A DNA stretch of 64,000 bases, taken from the NCBI GenBank assembly GCA_934668765.1, contig CAKUOH010000006.1, positions 1 through 64,000 of the forward strand, given 5' to 3'. A model generated the notes under the pieces. That model was not told where the DNA came from and did no database searches. It was given only the letters and a program-made list of their open reading frames with translations. The stretch is from an uncultured Helicobacteraceae bacterium. GTDB taxonomy: Bacteria; Campylobacterota; Campylobacteria; Campylobacterales; Helicobacteraceae. How positions within the stretch are numbered: position 1 is the first letter of the stretch; every line of letters starts with the position of its first letter. Positions 45,715-54,453 of this stretch are shown here, piece after piece. The position numbers and the translations under genes were made by a program.

Positions 45715-48054
45715 CTAAAACTTCCAGCCAAATTTTGCCTCCAAGCCGTAAGTGTAAAAATTTGTGTTTGTGTCGCTTGATTTTGTGGTGTTAAAAATCG
45801 CCCCAAAATTCCCATTCACGCGCAAATACCACGCGCCAAAGTCCTTTTGGTAGCCCAAATCAAAGGCGATTTTATGTGTGTTTGGAATCTTAAAGACAAG
45901 CGAATCTGTGCTATTTGCATAATGCAAAATATGCGTTTTTTGCGAGTTATACGCCAAAAATTTATAATCAATTTTGCCTAAAATCGCACCATAATTCCTA
46001 AAGTCAAAGCCCACTTTCGCCCCCAAAATCGCGCTTAAAAAATACGAATGATACGCTTCCGCATTTAGCGCAAAGTCGCCACCTGCTTCGGCAAATTTTG
46101 GCATTGCCAAAAAGCCCTGATTTAGCCCTAAATACGGCGCAATCATAAAATTAGTGATTTTAAAATCATACACGAATGCCAAATCCACCGCGATTTGATA
46201 AATATTTTGACTTGATTTTAGGCTTGAAATCTGCCTATTTGATTTTATCTCGCGCGTATGATTTGCAAAAATCATAAATCCACTCAAACCCAAATCCACG
46301 CCAAAATTCTCCGCAAATCGCGCATTTAGATTTGCACCAAGCGTGAGATTGTGGCTTTTGGTGGCTAGATTTTGCGTGGCGATGAATGTATCTAGTGCGT
46401 TTTTTAGGTTGCCATAAGCATAAGCAAAATTTAATGCGAATCTGCCACGCACAAAATCCACCCCATATCCTGCGCGAATCCCGCCTAAAATGCCATTTGC
46501 GTCCCCTGAAATGCCCTGCACGATAAATCCCGCGTTTATATTATTTGGATTTGCGCTTTTTGTGGAGATTTTTCTAACCTGCCTTTGACGCGCTTGGCGT
46601 GGATTTACTACGCGCTTTGTGCTGCGTTGCTTTGAAAATATCAAGTCGCTATCAAATGCCAAACTCTCCATTACCGCGAGATTTGTAGCATAAAACGCGC
46701 TAAAAATGGCGCGATTTATGTCATTTGCGCTAGATTTAAGATTTGCGCTACTTGCCCCGCTAATGGTATAAATATCATCGCCAAACCGCGTTAAAGTCGC
46801 GCTTTCATTGTTATTTAGCGATGATTTAAACTCCGTGATTGCCGCCTGATTTATCGTAACATTTAGTGTTGTGCCGTTAAGATTCGCGTTTGCAAAGTCG
46901 CTATTTCCGTTTATCAATCTTACGCTACCCCCCCCCGTGAGCGTTCCTGTGATAAGCGTGTGATTTCCAGCCATCGCGCCTTTTGCATCGACAATATAAG
47001 TTCCACTATTTGCCACGCTACCTATAATCTGCCCCATTTTGCCACTATTATCCGCACCGATTGTAAGAGTGCTACCCGCAAGATTTTGCACACCGCCTGT
47101 GGCTGTGAGTGTGCCACCGTAAATGCTAATGCTAGAGTTTTTTGAGTCATAGATTCCGCCACCATTCATAGAAGTGCCACCTTGCCGTGAAATTAGTGTG
47201 CCCGTAACGGTCATTTTTCCGCCGTTTATAACAAGATTTCCCCCGCCACCAAAAACCGAATCAAAAGCATTGAATCCACCTGCAACACTGCCCGTAGTAT
47301 CCACGCTCATATCTTTTGATTCTAATCCATTGTAGAAATTTCCATTTACAACAACGCGCCCACCACTATTTATCGTAAAATTTGAAGTAGTATTATTACT
47401 GAGAACGCCTACCGTCCCGCCGACATTATAAACGCTACCCGTTAGATTCACACTCCCGCCGTTATTTGTTAAACTATTTTGAAAGCGAATCGTGTTTGCA
47501 GAGACGCGCAAAGTAGCATTTTGCGAAAGATTCACGATTCCATCGTGGATAAAAAAATTTGCATTGCTAAAATCCGCTGTGGCATTTTGGGCTAATTGTA
47601 GCGAACTACCACGCGAAAATCTCACTTTAGATTCGCCACCATATTCCGAACCTTGCGGATTTATCGTAGTCCCACTTGAAATTACATTAAAAGTCGCACC
47701 ATTGCCTACACTCACGCTACCGCTTTGAATAGCAAGTGTATGTGCGCTCATAATCGCGCTTTGAATCCCGTTAGCCACGCTAAATCCGCCCGAATAAAAA
47801 GTCGTGGTATTATCGCTAACTTGTAGCACATACTGCGAATTTGCCCTGCCATTTATCGTAAGGTGTGGATTGCGATTGTAGCCTATGGTTGTCGCTTGCC
47901 CATTGCCTTTTGATGAAGTTATTGTATCGCTTCTATTGCCATTGAGCGTTATTGTGCTAGGTAAAGTGTAGTCTGTGTAATTTATGCAATACGCGACATT
48001 CACGCAACCAAGTAGCGCAAATCCAATCACAATGCCACGCATTTGTAAAACCAT
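45715..48054 (-). CDS. Autotransporter adhesin-like protein with a G9 tract (in frame)
   Basis: A 779-residue type V secreted protein: signal peptide (GIVIGFALLGCVNVAYC); a passenger rich in Asn, Gly, Thr and Ser with beta-helix-like strands (LTITG-type repeats such as NSGGRVVVNGNFYNG, NINGGKMTVTGT); a linker; and a ~270-residue C-terminal beta-barrel ending in Phe (LEAKFGWKF). G9 on the coding strand (46928-46936) encodes the Gly of GTLTGGGSVRL and is in frame, so the gene is on. One base gained or lost would cut the passenger before the barrel. Adhesion or immune interaction is the usual role of this class; the ligand is unknown. Confidence 0.85.
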   Translation of the reverse strand: MVLQMRGIVIGFALLGCVNVAYCINYTDYTLPSTITLNGNRSDTITSSKGNGQATTIGYNRNPHLTINGRANSQYVLQVSDNTTTFYSGGFSVANGIQSAIMSAHTLAIQSGSVSVGNGATFNVISSGTTINPQGSEYGGESKVRFSRGSSLQLAQNATADFSNANFFIHDGIVNLSQNATLRVSANTIRFQNSLTNNGGSVNLTGSVYNVGGTVGVLSNNTTSNFTINSGGRVVVNGNFYNGLESKDMSVDTTGSVAGGFNAFDSVFGGGGNLVINGGKMTVTGTLISRQGGTSMNGGGIYDSKNSSISIYGGTLTATGGVQNLAGSTLTIGADNSGKMGQIIGSVANSGTYIVDAKGAMAGNHTLITGTLTGGGSVRLINGNSDFANANLNGTTLNVTINQAAITEFKSSLNNNESATLTRFGDDIYTISGASSANLKSSANDINRAIFSAFYATNLAVMESLAFDSDLIFSKQRSTKRVVNPRQARQRQVRKISTKSANPNNINAGFIVQGISGDANGILGGIRAGYGVDFVRGRFALNFAYAYGNLKNALDTFIATQNLATKSHNLTLGANLNARFAENFGVDLGLSGFMIFANHTREIKSNRQISSLKSSQNIYQIAVDLAFVYDFKITNFMIAPYLGLNQGFLAMPKFAEAGGDFALNAEAYHSYFLSAILGAKVGFDFRNYGAILGKIDYKFLAYNSQKTHILHYANSTDSLVFKIPNTHKIAFDLGYQKDFGAWYLRVNGNFGAIFNTTKSSDTNTNFYTYGLEAKFGWKF
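46928..46936. repeat. C9/G9 tract in the autotransporter passenger
   Basis: Nine C on the plus strand inside the passenger coding region, unlike the mixed Gly codons elsewhere in the gene. It is a slippage site that keeps the frame in this sequence. Confidence 0.9.
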
Positions 48055-48075
48055 TTGCGAATCTCAAGCGCAAAT

Positions 48076-49332
48076 CTAAAAAAACTTATAAACCACGCTT
48101 GTAATGGTTAAGATTCCTGTTACAAGCACGAATAAATCAAGCCATTTGTTGCGTAATTTTTTCATCACAGGGACGCTATAAAGTGCCACGATGGGCATCA
48201 CAAAGAGTATCGTTGCGATAATAGGTCCGCCTAAATCCTCGATAAAGCCCAAAATGCTAGGGTTAATATACGCCACCGCCACGATTGTCGCAAACATAAA
48301 GATTGTGGTAAAAATGCTAATGTAGCGCAGGTTTGGATTTTCACTCCCTACAAGTTTGAATCCCTTGCGCACGATACCATTTAGCCCTTCACACGCTCCA
48401 AAATAATGCCCAAAAAAGCTAGTGGCGATAGCTAGAAACGCCACCAACGGCGCACTATATGAAATCAGCGGATTATCAAGCTTATTTGCAAAATATGACA
48501 AAATAGGGATATTTGCCTCTCTGGCAGCCACAAAATCCGCGCTATCAAGCGACAAAATACACGAAAACACAAAAAACATTATAAAGATTAGCAACATTAG
48601 CGCGGTTTTAAATAGAATCGCATTTGCCTTTTGATTTGCACTAGATTCGCCATAATGCTTACGGATGGATTGTGTGAATGTCGAAATGGCAGGGCTATGG
48701 TTAAATGAAAATACAAGCACGGGCAAAGTCAGCCAAATGACTACAAAAAAGTCCTTTACGCTTGGAATTTGTGCGATTAGCTCTAACTTCCAATGCGGGA
48801 TAAGATAAAGCGAAAAGCCAAAAAGCACAAGGCAGAGCGGATAGACAAGCGCGGAGCAGACTTTGGTGATAATTTCCTCCCGCGCTAACATTACTAGCAT
48901 TAGTGCCAAAACTAAAATGAATGCCAAGCTTGCGCGCACAGCAGGGTAAAGTTGCATTGTAGATTCATCATAGAGCGCAGTTAGCCCAAGCTGGTGGATA
49001 AAAAAGCTACCAAAAGTATTTGTAATCCCCACGCCATAAGCAAGACATATAGGATAAATCGCAAAAAAATAAAGCACCGTAATGCCAAAGCTAACCTTGC
49101 GTCCCCAATACTGCTCGGCAGCGTGGGTTATGTCATTATCCGCACTTTGCGAGCTGCCGACAAATCGCGACAGCGCACGATGAGAGAGCCAAACCATAGG
49201 AAATATTAGCGCACTCATCACCACCACAGCCCAAAATCCGCCACTTCCCGCACGAATCGGCAAAAACAATATCCCAGCCCCCACCGCCGTGCCAAAGAGC
49301 GATAAAATCCAGCGCAAATCAAACACATTCAT
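48076..49332 (-). CDS. sdaC: Serine transporter SdaC (HAAAP family)
   Basis: A 418-residue inner-membrane permease with about eleven helices; the first (ILSLFGTAVGAGILFLPIRAGSGGF) carries the GTAVGAGILFLP signature of hydroxy/aromatic amino-acid permeases. PVLVFSFNHSPAISTFTQSIRKHYG is also characteristic. Takes up L-serine with protons, a main carbon source for Helicobacter and Campylobacter. No sdaA dehydratase is beside it in this window. Confidence 0.87.
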   Translation of the reverse strand: MNVFDLRWILSLFGTAVGAGILFLPIRAGSGGFWAVVVMSALIFPMVWLSHRALSRFVGSSQSADNDITHAAEQYWGRKVSFGITVLYFFAIYPICLAYGVGITNTFGSFFIHQLGLTALYDESTMQLYPAVRASLAFILVLALMLVMLAREEIITKVCSALVYPLCLVLFGFSLYLIPHWKLELIAQIPSVKDFFVVIWLTLPVLVFSFNHSPAISTFTQSIRKHYGESSANQKANAILFKTALMLLIFIMFFVFSCILSLDSADFVAAREANIPILSYFANKLDNPLISYSAPLVAFLAIATSFFGHYFGACEGLNGIVRKGFKLVGSENPNLRYISIFTTIFMFATIVAVAYINPSILGFIEDLGGPIIATILFVMPIVALYSVPVMKKLRNKWLDLFVLVTGILTITSVVYKFF

Positions 49333-49425
49333 TTGAAGTCCTTTATTATGAAGTGTGAAATTTATAAGCGGAATTGTAGCAGAAATTTGATTTATAAGGA
49401 TTTTAGAATTTCACGCGGATTTATG

Positions 49426-49431
49426 TATAAT
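49426..49431 (+). promoter_or_regulatory. -10 box of the aapA-like transcript
   Basis: TATAAT preceded by TG one base before (TGTATAAT context) lies seven bases before the 5' end of a strong hairpin. Helicobacter promoters typically depend on such a -10 box with an AT-rich upstream region. The predicted +1 is about 49438. Confidence 0.6.
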
Positions 49432-49437
49432 TCACGC

Positions 49438-49461
49438 GCCCCTTTTGTTTTCAAAAGGGGC
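49438..49461 (+). promoter_or_regulatory. 5' stem-loop of the aapA-like mRNA / 3' hairpin of the antisense RNA
   Basis: GCCCCTTTTG-TTTT-CAAAAGGGGC is a perfect 10-bp stem that begins at the predicted +1 of the toxin mRNA. Read on the minus strand it would form the 3' end of the antisense RNA. A 5' stem-loop of this kind stabilises and folds aapA mRNAs in H. pylori. Confidence 0.6.
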
Positions 49462-49511
49462 AAAATCCACTAATAAGGTATCGTTATGAAACAACATAAC
49501 AAACGCCTTAC
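49438..49511 (-). ncRNA. IsoA-like antisense RNA (antitoxin) candidate
   Basis: On the minus strand TATAAT (plus positions 49518-49523) lies inside the toxin reading frame, so transcription would start near 49511 and run across the toxin start codon and ribosome site to the hairpin at 49438-49461. This gives a ~74-nt RNA fully complementary to the 5' part of the toxin mRNA. Size, position and the -10 box within the toxin codons match H. pylori IsoA1. Predicted only. Confidence 0.55.
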
Positions 49512-49578
49512 GCTGAAATTATATCTAAAAATTTCGCTTGTTTGCAAGTTGAAAATTTGGATTAAGAATAAGCAATAG
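49486..49578 (+). CDS. AapA-like type I toxin peptide (30 residues)
   Basis: ATG 49486 with AAGG eight bases upstream encodes a 30-residue basic, amphipathic peptide. Its core KLYLKISLVCK closely parallels KTLYLKISFLGCK of the H. pylori AapA1 toxin, with the same position in the peptide, the same length and a basic C-terminus. AapA peptides insert in the inner membrane and trigger a shift to coccoid cells; translation is blocked by mRNA folding and by IsoA antisense RNA. All surrounding elements (TATAAT, 5' hairpin, antisense -10, 3' hairpin) are present. It lies in the gap between sdaC and an exonuclease gene. Confidence 0.68.
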   Translation: MKQHNKRLTLKLYLKISLVCKLKIWIKNKQ

Positions 49579-49584
49579 GTGCAA

Positions 49585-49601
49585 GGGGGCGGAATGCCCC
49601 C
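49585..49601 (+). terminator. Hairpin at the 3' end of the aapA-like gene
   Basis: GGGGGC-GGAAT-GCCCCC, a perfect 6-bp GC stem seven bases after the toxin stop codon. No long U run follows (AGCCTTTGG), so it may act as an mRNA-stabilising end and not a classic terminator. Confidence 0.5.
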
Positions 49602-49667
49602 AGCCTTTGGTGGATTGCTTTGATAATATTTTATTAGAATCGTAAAAATTTTTAAAAAAGGAAATTT

Positions 49668-50528
49668 ATGCTTTGTGTGTTTGATTGCGAGAGTGTGCCT
49701 GATACCGCACTTTTGCGCGAAGTGTATGGATATAGTGGCAGTGATTTGGAAGTGTGCGAAATGGCGTTTGCAGCGCAAAAAGAAGCCACAGGAAGCGAGT
49801 TTTTGCCCATCGCCTTTCATCAAATCATATCCATCTCCGCGCTAATCTGCGATGATTTTGGGCGGTTTGTAAAAGTGGGGAATTTTGGGCGCGATTCAAA
49901 GGATTCAAATGTAGATTCAAGTAGCAATTCAGGTGCAAATTCAAGCAAAGATTCGCCGTATTTAGCAAAAGATGAACGCGAGATTTTAAGTGAATTTCTA
50001 CGCTATTTAAATAAAAATAATCCTAAATTAGTGAGTTTTAATGGGCGCAATTTTGACTTGCCTACGATTATGATTCGTGCTATGCGCTATAATCTCAGTG
50101 CCGAATCCTACTTTGAGACGGACAATGTGGCGCATAATAAAAACAAGTGGGAGAATTATCGGGCAAGGTATAGTGAGAATTTTCACATTGACTTGCTAGA
50201 TGCTGTGAGTGCGTTTGGCGCAGCGCGGGGGATTAAACTTGATGTCATCTGCAAAATGGCGGGAATTGTAGGCAAATTTGATACAAGCGGCGATGATGTG
50301 TATAAACTTTTTCACGCTGGGGAATTTCGCAAAATCGATGAATACTGCCAAAGCGATGTGCTAAATACATATTGGCTATACCTAAAATATCAGCTATTGC
50401 AGGGCAAAATCACGCTTTTTGAATATGCGGACTTGCTAAATATATTTTTAGAAAAAATGCCAAAGGATAGAGATTATAGCGAAGTTTTTAGCAATGCACT
50501 AAAGGTGAATCTTGCGGAATTAGGGTAG
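49668..50528 (+). CDS. PolB-like 3'-5' exonuclease (DEDD family)
   Basis: A 286-residue predicted exonuclease of the DNA_pol_B_exo2 type. ExoI is VFDCES at residues 4-9, ExoII is SFNGRNFDLPTIMIRAM, and ExoIII is YCQSDVLNTYWLYL (DEDDy). Residues ~77-100 form a Ser/Asp/Asn-rich insert (RDSKDSNVDSSSNSGANSSKDS) coded by GATTC-rich DNA. AAGGAAATTTATG start. It follows the AapA-like locus and precedes a repeat block; substrate and pathway (repair or RNA trimming) are not known. Confidence 0.82.
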   Translation: MLCVFDCESVPDTALLREVYGYSGSDLEVCEMAFAAQKEATGSEFLPIAFHQIISISALICDDFGRFVKVGNFGRDSKDSNVDSSSNSGANSSKDSPYLAKDEREILSEFLRYLNKNNPKLVSFNGRNFDLPTIMIRAMRYNLSAESYFETDNVAHNKNKWENYRARYSENFHIDLLDAVSAFGAARGIKLDVICKMAGIVGKFDTSGDDVYKLFHAGEFRKIDEYCQSDVLNTYWLYLKYQLLQGKITLFEYADLLNIFLEKMPKDRDYSEVFSNALKVNLAELG

Positions 50529-51202
50529 CCTAGATGCAGGGTTCGCAAGCAAATCCCACGCCGTCATTGCGAGAAAATCCGTCATTGCGAGGGCGAATCG
50601 TAAGATTTGTCCGAAGCAATCCAAAGATTCCCCCTCCCTTGCGGAGGGGGATTAAGGGGGTGGGTAATCAATCTGTCATTGCAAACATTCGCAAGAATGT
50701 GAAGCAATCCACACCACGAAAATCTAATAAAAATCCAAATCAATGCCCCAAATGCAAATCAAAGCAACCTTACTTGGTAAATTAAAGTCTAGGGGTTAGA
50801 GGGATCCTACTTTTTGCAAAAGCAAAAAGTAGCAAAAACTTTTATAAGGATTTACACTTCGTGCGGATTTATTTTATTTAGATTACTAAAGAAACTGCGC
50901 TACGCTTGTTTTGCCACGAATCTAGCCTCAAAAGCCTAGATTCTCGCAATGACGGGATTTTATTTTTTTGGATTGCTTCACATTCTTACGAATGTTCGCA
51001 ATGACGGCGTGGCAATAGATTCATATAAATCAAGCGTGAATCTACCCACGATTCGCACTAGATTCACACAATTTTTTTACAAAAATTCCCAAGTTTTTAT
51101 CCAAATTAAGCAAAAACTTTATACTTTTTTGGCAAAATTCCGCATTTAGAGCGATTCGCAAAATTGTTATAAAAATCATCAAAAAAGGAAATTTAGCATA
51201 AA
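50529..51202. repeat. Block of dispersed repeats (about 0.67 kb)
   Basis: No gene is supported. The block contains CGTCATTGCGAG units near 50559 and 50579, the CCCTCCCTTGCGGAGGGGGATTAAGGG module (50630-50665), another GTCATTGC...GAAGCAATCCAC unit (to 50711), a perfect hairpin CTACTTTTTGC-AAAA-GCAAAAAGTAG (50807-50832), the ACTAAAGAAACTGCG...TTTTGCCACGAATC...CTCGCAATGACG module (50881-50955), and a GGATTGCTTCACATTC...CGCAATGACG unit to 51006. The frames open through it are translated repeat DNA. Confidence 0.75.
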
Positions 51203-52138
51203 ATGAAAACTTTGATTGTGGAAAATGACACTTATTTGGCGCAGAGCATTAGCAATAAACTCATCGACAAAGGCTATGAATGCGTGGTTTCAAAGGATAC
51301 GAATTTCAAGTTTGATGGCAATACGCACTTTGATGTGGTGCTTATGAGCTATGATGTCTGCACCACGAACTGCGTGAATATAGTCAAACTTTTTCCAAAT
51401 AGCATTGTCATAATGATGATAAAATATATCGCCGATGAGAGCGTAACCAAAATGCTTCAAGCAGGTGCGTATGACTATATCATTAAGCCATTTGCCATCG
51501 ATGAGCTAATCCGCAAAATCGAGCATTACAAGCATTACAGCGCGTTGCAACAAGAAGTTGTCTTTTATAAAAATTACTTTGAGTTTGTCGAAGAGATTTT
51601 GGATACGCCCATACCATTTACCTACAACCTACCATTTATCATTCGTAGCAATTCGCAGCGAAGCGCAGATATTTACGCTATGCGCTACGCACGGCTAAAA
51701 CACATAAAATTTACCTTTAAAAATATCAAAGCGATTGATTGCCGCGAGATTTTAAAGAAAAATAACAACGATGAAATTATTTATATTACAGGATTAGAGC
51801 AACTCAAAAAAAACGAGCGCAACGAGTTTTTATCGCGCCTAAATAAGCACAATATCCTAATGTCTTTTATCTCAAAAGAGGAAGTGGCATTTAGCAATAT
51901 TGCGGATATTACAAACTCAAATGCGATATGCGACTTTGGCGGAGATATTTTAAGCATTAAGGATTATGAAAAGGCGATGATTGTGAAGTATGAGAATATT
52001 TACTCTGACATTGACTTGGCAAAAAAGCTAGGAATCTCCCGCAAAAGCCTTTGGGAAAAACGCAAACGATATGGAATCACAAAGATTAAATTGGACAAAT
52101 CCAAAGAAACAAAAGAGACAAAAAAGAAAAGGGCGTGA
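51203..52138 (+). CDS. Orphan atypical response regulator (HP1021-like)
   Basis: A 311-residue regulator. The N-terminal receiver-like domain (KTLIVENDTYLAQSISNKL..., AGAYDYIIKPF) has Ser where the phospho-acceptor Asp belongs (VVLMSYDV), so it probably does not use phosphotransfer. A middle region resembling a degenerate AAA module follows, and the C-terminus is a Fis-type helix-turn-helix (SDIDLAKKLGISRKSLWEKRKRYGI). This plan and the missing Asp match H. pylori HP1021 and C. jejuni Cj1608, regulators tied to replication initiation and redox response. AAGGAAATTTAGCATAAAATG start. No kinase gene nearby. Confidence 0.8.
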   Translation: MKTLIVENDTYLAQSISNKLIDKGYECVVSKDTNFKFDGNTHFDVVLMSYDVCTTNCVNIVKLFPNSIVIMMIKYIADESVTKMLQAGAYDYIIKPFAIDELIRKIEHYKHYSALQQEVVFYKNYFEFVEEILDTPIPFTYNLPFIIRSNSQRSADIYAMRYARLKHIKFTFKNIKAIDCREILKKNNNDEIIYITGLEQLKKNERNEFLSRLNKHNILMSFISKEEVAFSNIADITNSNAICDFGGDILSIKDYEKAMIVKYENIYSDIDLAKKLGISRKSLWEKRKRYGITKIKLDKSKETKETKKKRA

Positions 52139-52194
52139 ATTAGCGATTCATAGCAATTCACGCCACAAAAAGCAATGTGTCCTTTGCAAAAACC

Positions 52195-52755
52195 TTAACT
52201 TATTTTTGCCAAATTCTCTGCATACTTGCTAATGGCAGATTCGGCTGAATCTATGGCGTTTTCATCATCGATATTATGCAAACGATTATTCAACCTTTGC
52301 ATTACATCATCAATCTCAAGCAGTTTTTCCGTGCAGTAGCTTGGAATGTGTGTGCCTTTTAGTTCAAGTGGATTTTCTACACTAATGCTAAATTCCTTGC
52401 CATTTGCCACGCAAGATAGATTCGTGCCAAGTAGATTTACGCCCAAAAACTTCGCTTCACCGCAGACATATTTGATATTTGCAATATGTGCGTTGCGTTG
52501 CATTCGTAGCATTGAAATCGTGTTTTCATCGCTCTCTTGGGATAGCAAATCATTTATCCACTCTATTTTCTCACTCAAATTTTTAACCTTATTTAGGTTT
52601 AGGCTAAGCATTTGCACTGCACCTATGAATTCATTGATACCTTTCATATTCTCTCCAAATTTGTGAATTTGCGCCTTTGAAACTTCCTTTGGCATCGCTT
52701 CGATAACGCCATCATCAATATGCTTTTTCAAAGTCGCTAGTATGTCTTTTTCCAT
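52195..52755 (-). CDS. Flagellin-like FliS co-chaperone candidate (HP1076-like)
   Basis: A 186-residue helical protein. EFIGAVQMLSLNLNKVKNL, IANIKYVCGEAKFLGVNLLGTNLSC and EFSISVENPLEL resemble the D1-type helices and the 'EAKFxGxNLL' element of flagellins. In H. pylori, HP1076 binds FliS, imitates flagellin and lies next to csd4 (HP1075); the same adjacency occurs here, divergently. I infer that it helps FliS in flagellin export. Similarity is from memory; a truncated flagellin-like protein is the alternative. Confidence 0.55.
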   Translation of the reverse strand: MEKDILATLKKHIDDGVIEAMPKEVSKAQIHKFGENMKGINEFIGAVQMLSLNLNKVKNLSEKIEWINDLLSQESDENTISMLRMQRNAHIANIKYVCGEAKFLGVNLLGTNLSCVANGKEFSISVENPLELKGTHIPSYCTEKLLEIDDVMQRLNNRLHNIDDENAIDSAESAISKYAENLAKIS

Positions 52756-52892
52756 TATACGCGCTCCTTGCGTGAAATTTTATAAATGCGATTAAATTTA
52801 AGCAAGATTCGTTCCATACTACAAAAAGCCATAATTTTTTATAAGAATCTGCTATAATTGCACTTTTTTACATTAAAATTTAGGTGGATTTT

Positions 52893-54248
52893 TTGAAAAA
52901 AATATTTATTTTTATGGTATTTTTGGGCTCATTTGGCGCAAATCTAAACATTTTGGATGCAAAAACAATCGATTTTAATCTCTATAAAATGGAAGCAAAT
53001 CCTTTCGCAAATGAGCCTGTTTTGCTCATAATGTCTGGGATTCAAGGCGATGAGCCGGGCGCGTTTAATGCGACTTCGATTCTTATCAAGCATTACAAAA
53101 TCACGCGTGGTAGCCTTTGGGTAGTGCCAAACTTAAATCAGCATAGCATTTTAAAAAACAATCGCGGGATTTATGGCGATATGAATCGCAAATTTGCCTA
53201 TCTTGCGCCAAGCGACCCTGAATATGCGATAATCCAACGCATAAAAGGGCTGATTTTAGATTCGCGTGTAGAAAAAATCCTGCATTTGCACGATGGGAGC
53301 GGATTTTATCGCGAGACTTATATAAATGCAATGCTAAATCAAAATCGCTGGGGAAATTGCTCAATCATTGACCAAGATACGCTTTTTACCGCTAATGATT
53401 TAAATCACAATATCACGCAAATGATTGATTATATAAATGAAAATTTGCTAGATGAGATTCACCGCTATCGCATTCGTAATACGCGCACAGCACAGGGCGA
53501 TGATGAGCAAATAAAAAGTCTTACTTACTTTGCCACCTTAAATAAAAAAATGGCATTTGCAAACGAAGCTAGTAAAAATCTCCCGCTAAAAAAGCGTGTG
53601 TATTATCATTTGCTTGCCATTGAGGGAATGCTGCAAAATTCAGACATTGAATTTGAGCGCGACTTTGATTTAAATGTGGGGGCTATTGATGCACTCATCA
53701 AAGACAAGGAGGCAAATATTGTGATTGAAAATCGCATAGAAATGCCATTGCATAACATAAAACCACAGCTAAATTTTTTCCCACTGCCAAAAGGCGAGGT
53801 GGAGTTTAAGAGCAATACGCCTATTGTGTGGCTTTTTAAGGATAATAGCATATATCGCATCAAAAATGGCAATCGTGGAGTAACCACGCTAAAGCCGTTT
53901 TTTATCGATTTTGATAAGAGCCTAGAGAGAGCGAATCTTGTGATTGATGGGACGGAAGTAGAGGCAAAAATCGGCAGCATAATAAAGGTAAAAAATAGTT
54001 TTAGCGTGAAAAATCTGCCTTATCGCGTGAATGTTATCGGCTATTCTGGGCGCGGAAGTGAAGTGGATATTGAAATAAAACGGCGCGATTTAATGGGGAA
54101 ATTTGCCATTGATAAGGCAAATTCAAAATTTCGCGTGGAGTTTTATAAAAGTGAAAATGTATTAGATTCACGCGAATCTAGCGCAAATAGCGCGAATCTA
54201 AAAGGCACAGAAAAATTCGCAGGAATGATAATCGTAGATTTTGAATAA
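52893..54248 (+). CDS. csd4: D,L-carboxypeptidase Csd4 (cell-shape M14 peptidase)
   Basis: Periplasmic enzyme that trims peptidoglycan tripeptides to dipeptides and is needed for helical cell shape. TTG 52893 is preferred: AGGTGG lies five bases upstream and the product opens with a clean signal peptide (KKIFIFMVFLGSFGA). Zinc ligands are Gln and Glu in SGIQGDEPGAF and His in LHLHDGSGF; the Gln in place of His is the peculiarity of Csd4. The M14 domain is followed by two small beta domains, with a Ser/Asn-rich stretch (DSRESSANSANL) near the end. Confidence 0.9.
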   Translation: MKKIFIFMVFLGSFGANLNILDAKTIDFNLYKMEANPFANEPVLLIMSGIQGDEPGAFNATSILIKHYKITRGSLWVVPNLNQHSILKNNRGIYGDMNRKFAYLAPSDPEYAIIQRIKGLILDSRVEKILHLHDGSGFYRETYINAMLNQNRWGNCSIIDQDTLFTANDLNHNITQMIDYINENLLDEIHRYRIRNTRTAQGDDEQIKSLTYFATLNKKMAFANEASKNLPLKKRVYYHLLAIEGMLQNSDIEFERDFDLNVGAIDALIKDKEANIVIENRIEMPLHNIKPQLNFFPLPKGEVEFKSNTPIVWLFKDNSIYRIKNGNRGVTTLKPFFIDFDKSLERANLVIDGTEVEAKIGSIIKVKNSFSVKNLPYRVNVIGYSGRGSEVDIEIKRRDLMGKFAIDKANSKFRVEFYKSENVLDSRESSANSANLKGTEKFAGMIIVDFE

Positions 54249-54453
54249 AGACTGGGCGTCATTGCGAAATTTTGCGATTTGCAGTAATCTATAAACTTAA
54301 AAATCCACAAAATCTCACAAATTAAGTTTGTGAGATTTGTAATATTGATTGGGGCAATGATGGATTTATGTGCAAATCCACAAAGCAAATTTTTGCTACA
54401 ATCTCATCTTTTATTTTTTAGCAAAATCTTGCAAAATTCCAAAGGATTTACAA
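54249..54453. repeat. Gap with one degenerate dispersed repeat
   Basis: GCGTCATTGCGAAATTTTGCGATTTGCAGTAATC (about 54257-54291) is a decayed repeat copy. A hairpin-forming pair ATCTCACAAATT-AAGTTTGTGAGAT (about 54310-54337) follows and may be the csd4 terminator. Confidence 0.45.

Noticed and set aside
50534..50785. An 83-residue open frame after the exonuclease gene
   Set aside because: It is read almost entirely through dispersed repeat modules, has no ribosome site and no protein-like pattern.
50529..51202. A CRISPR array
   Set aside because: The repeats are palindromic modules of uneven length and spacing in both orientations, with no regular spacers and no cas genes in the window.
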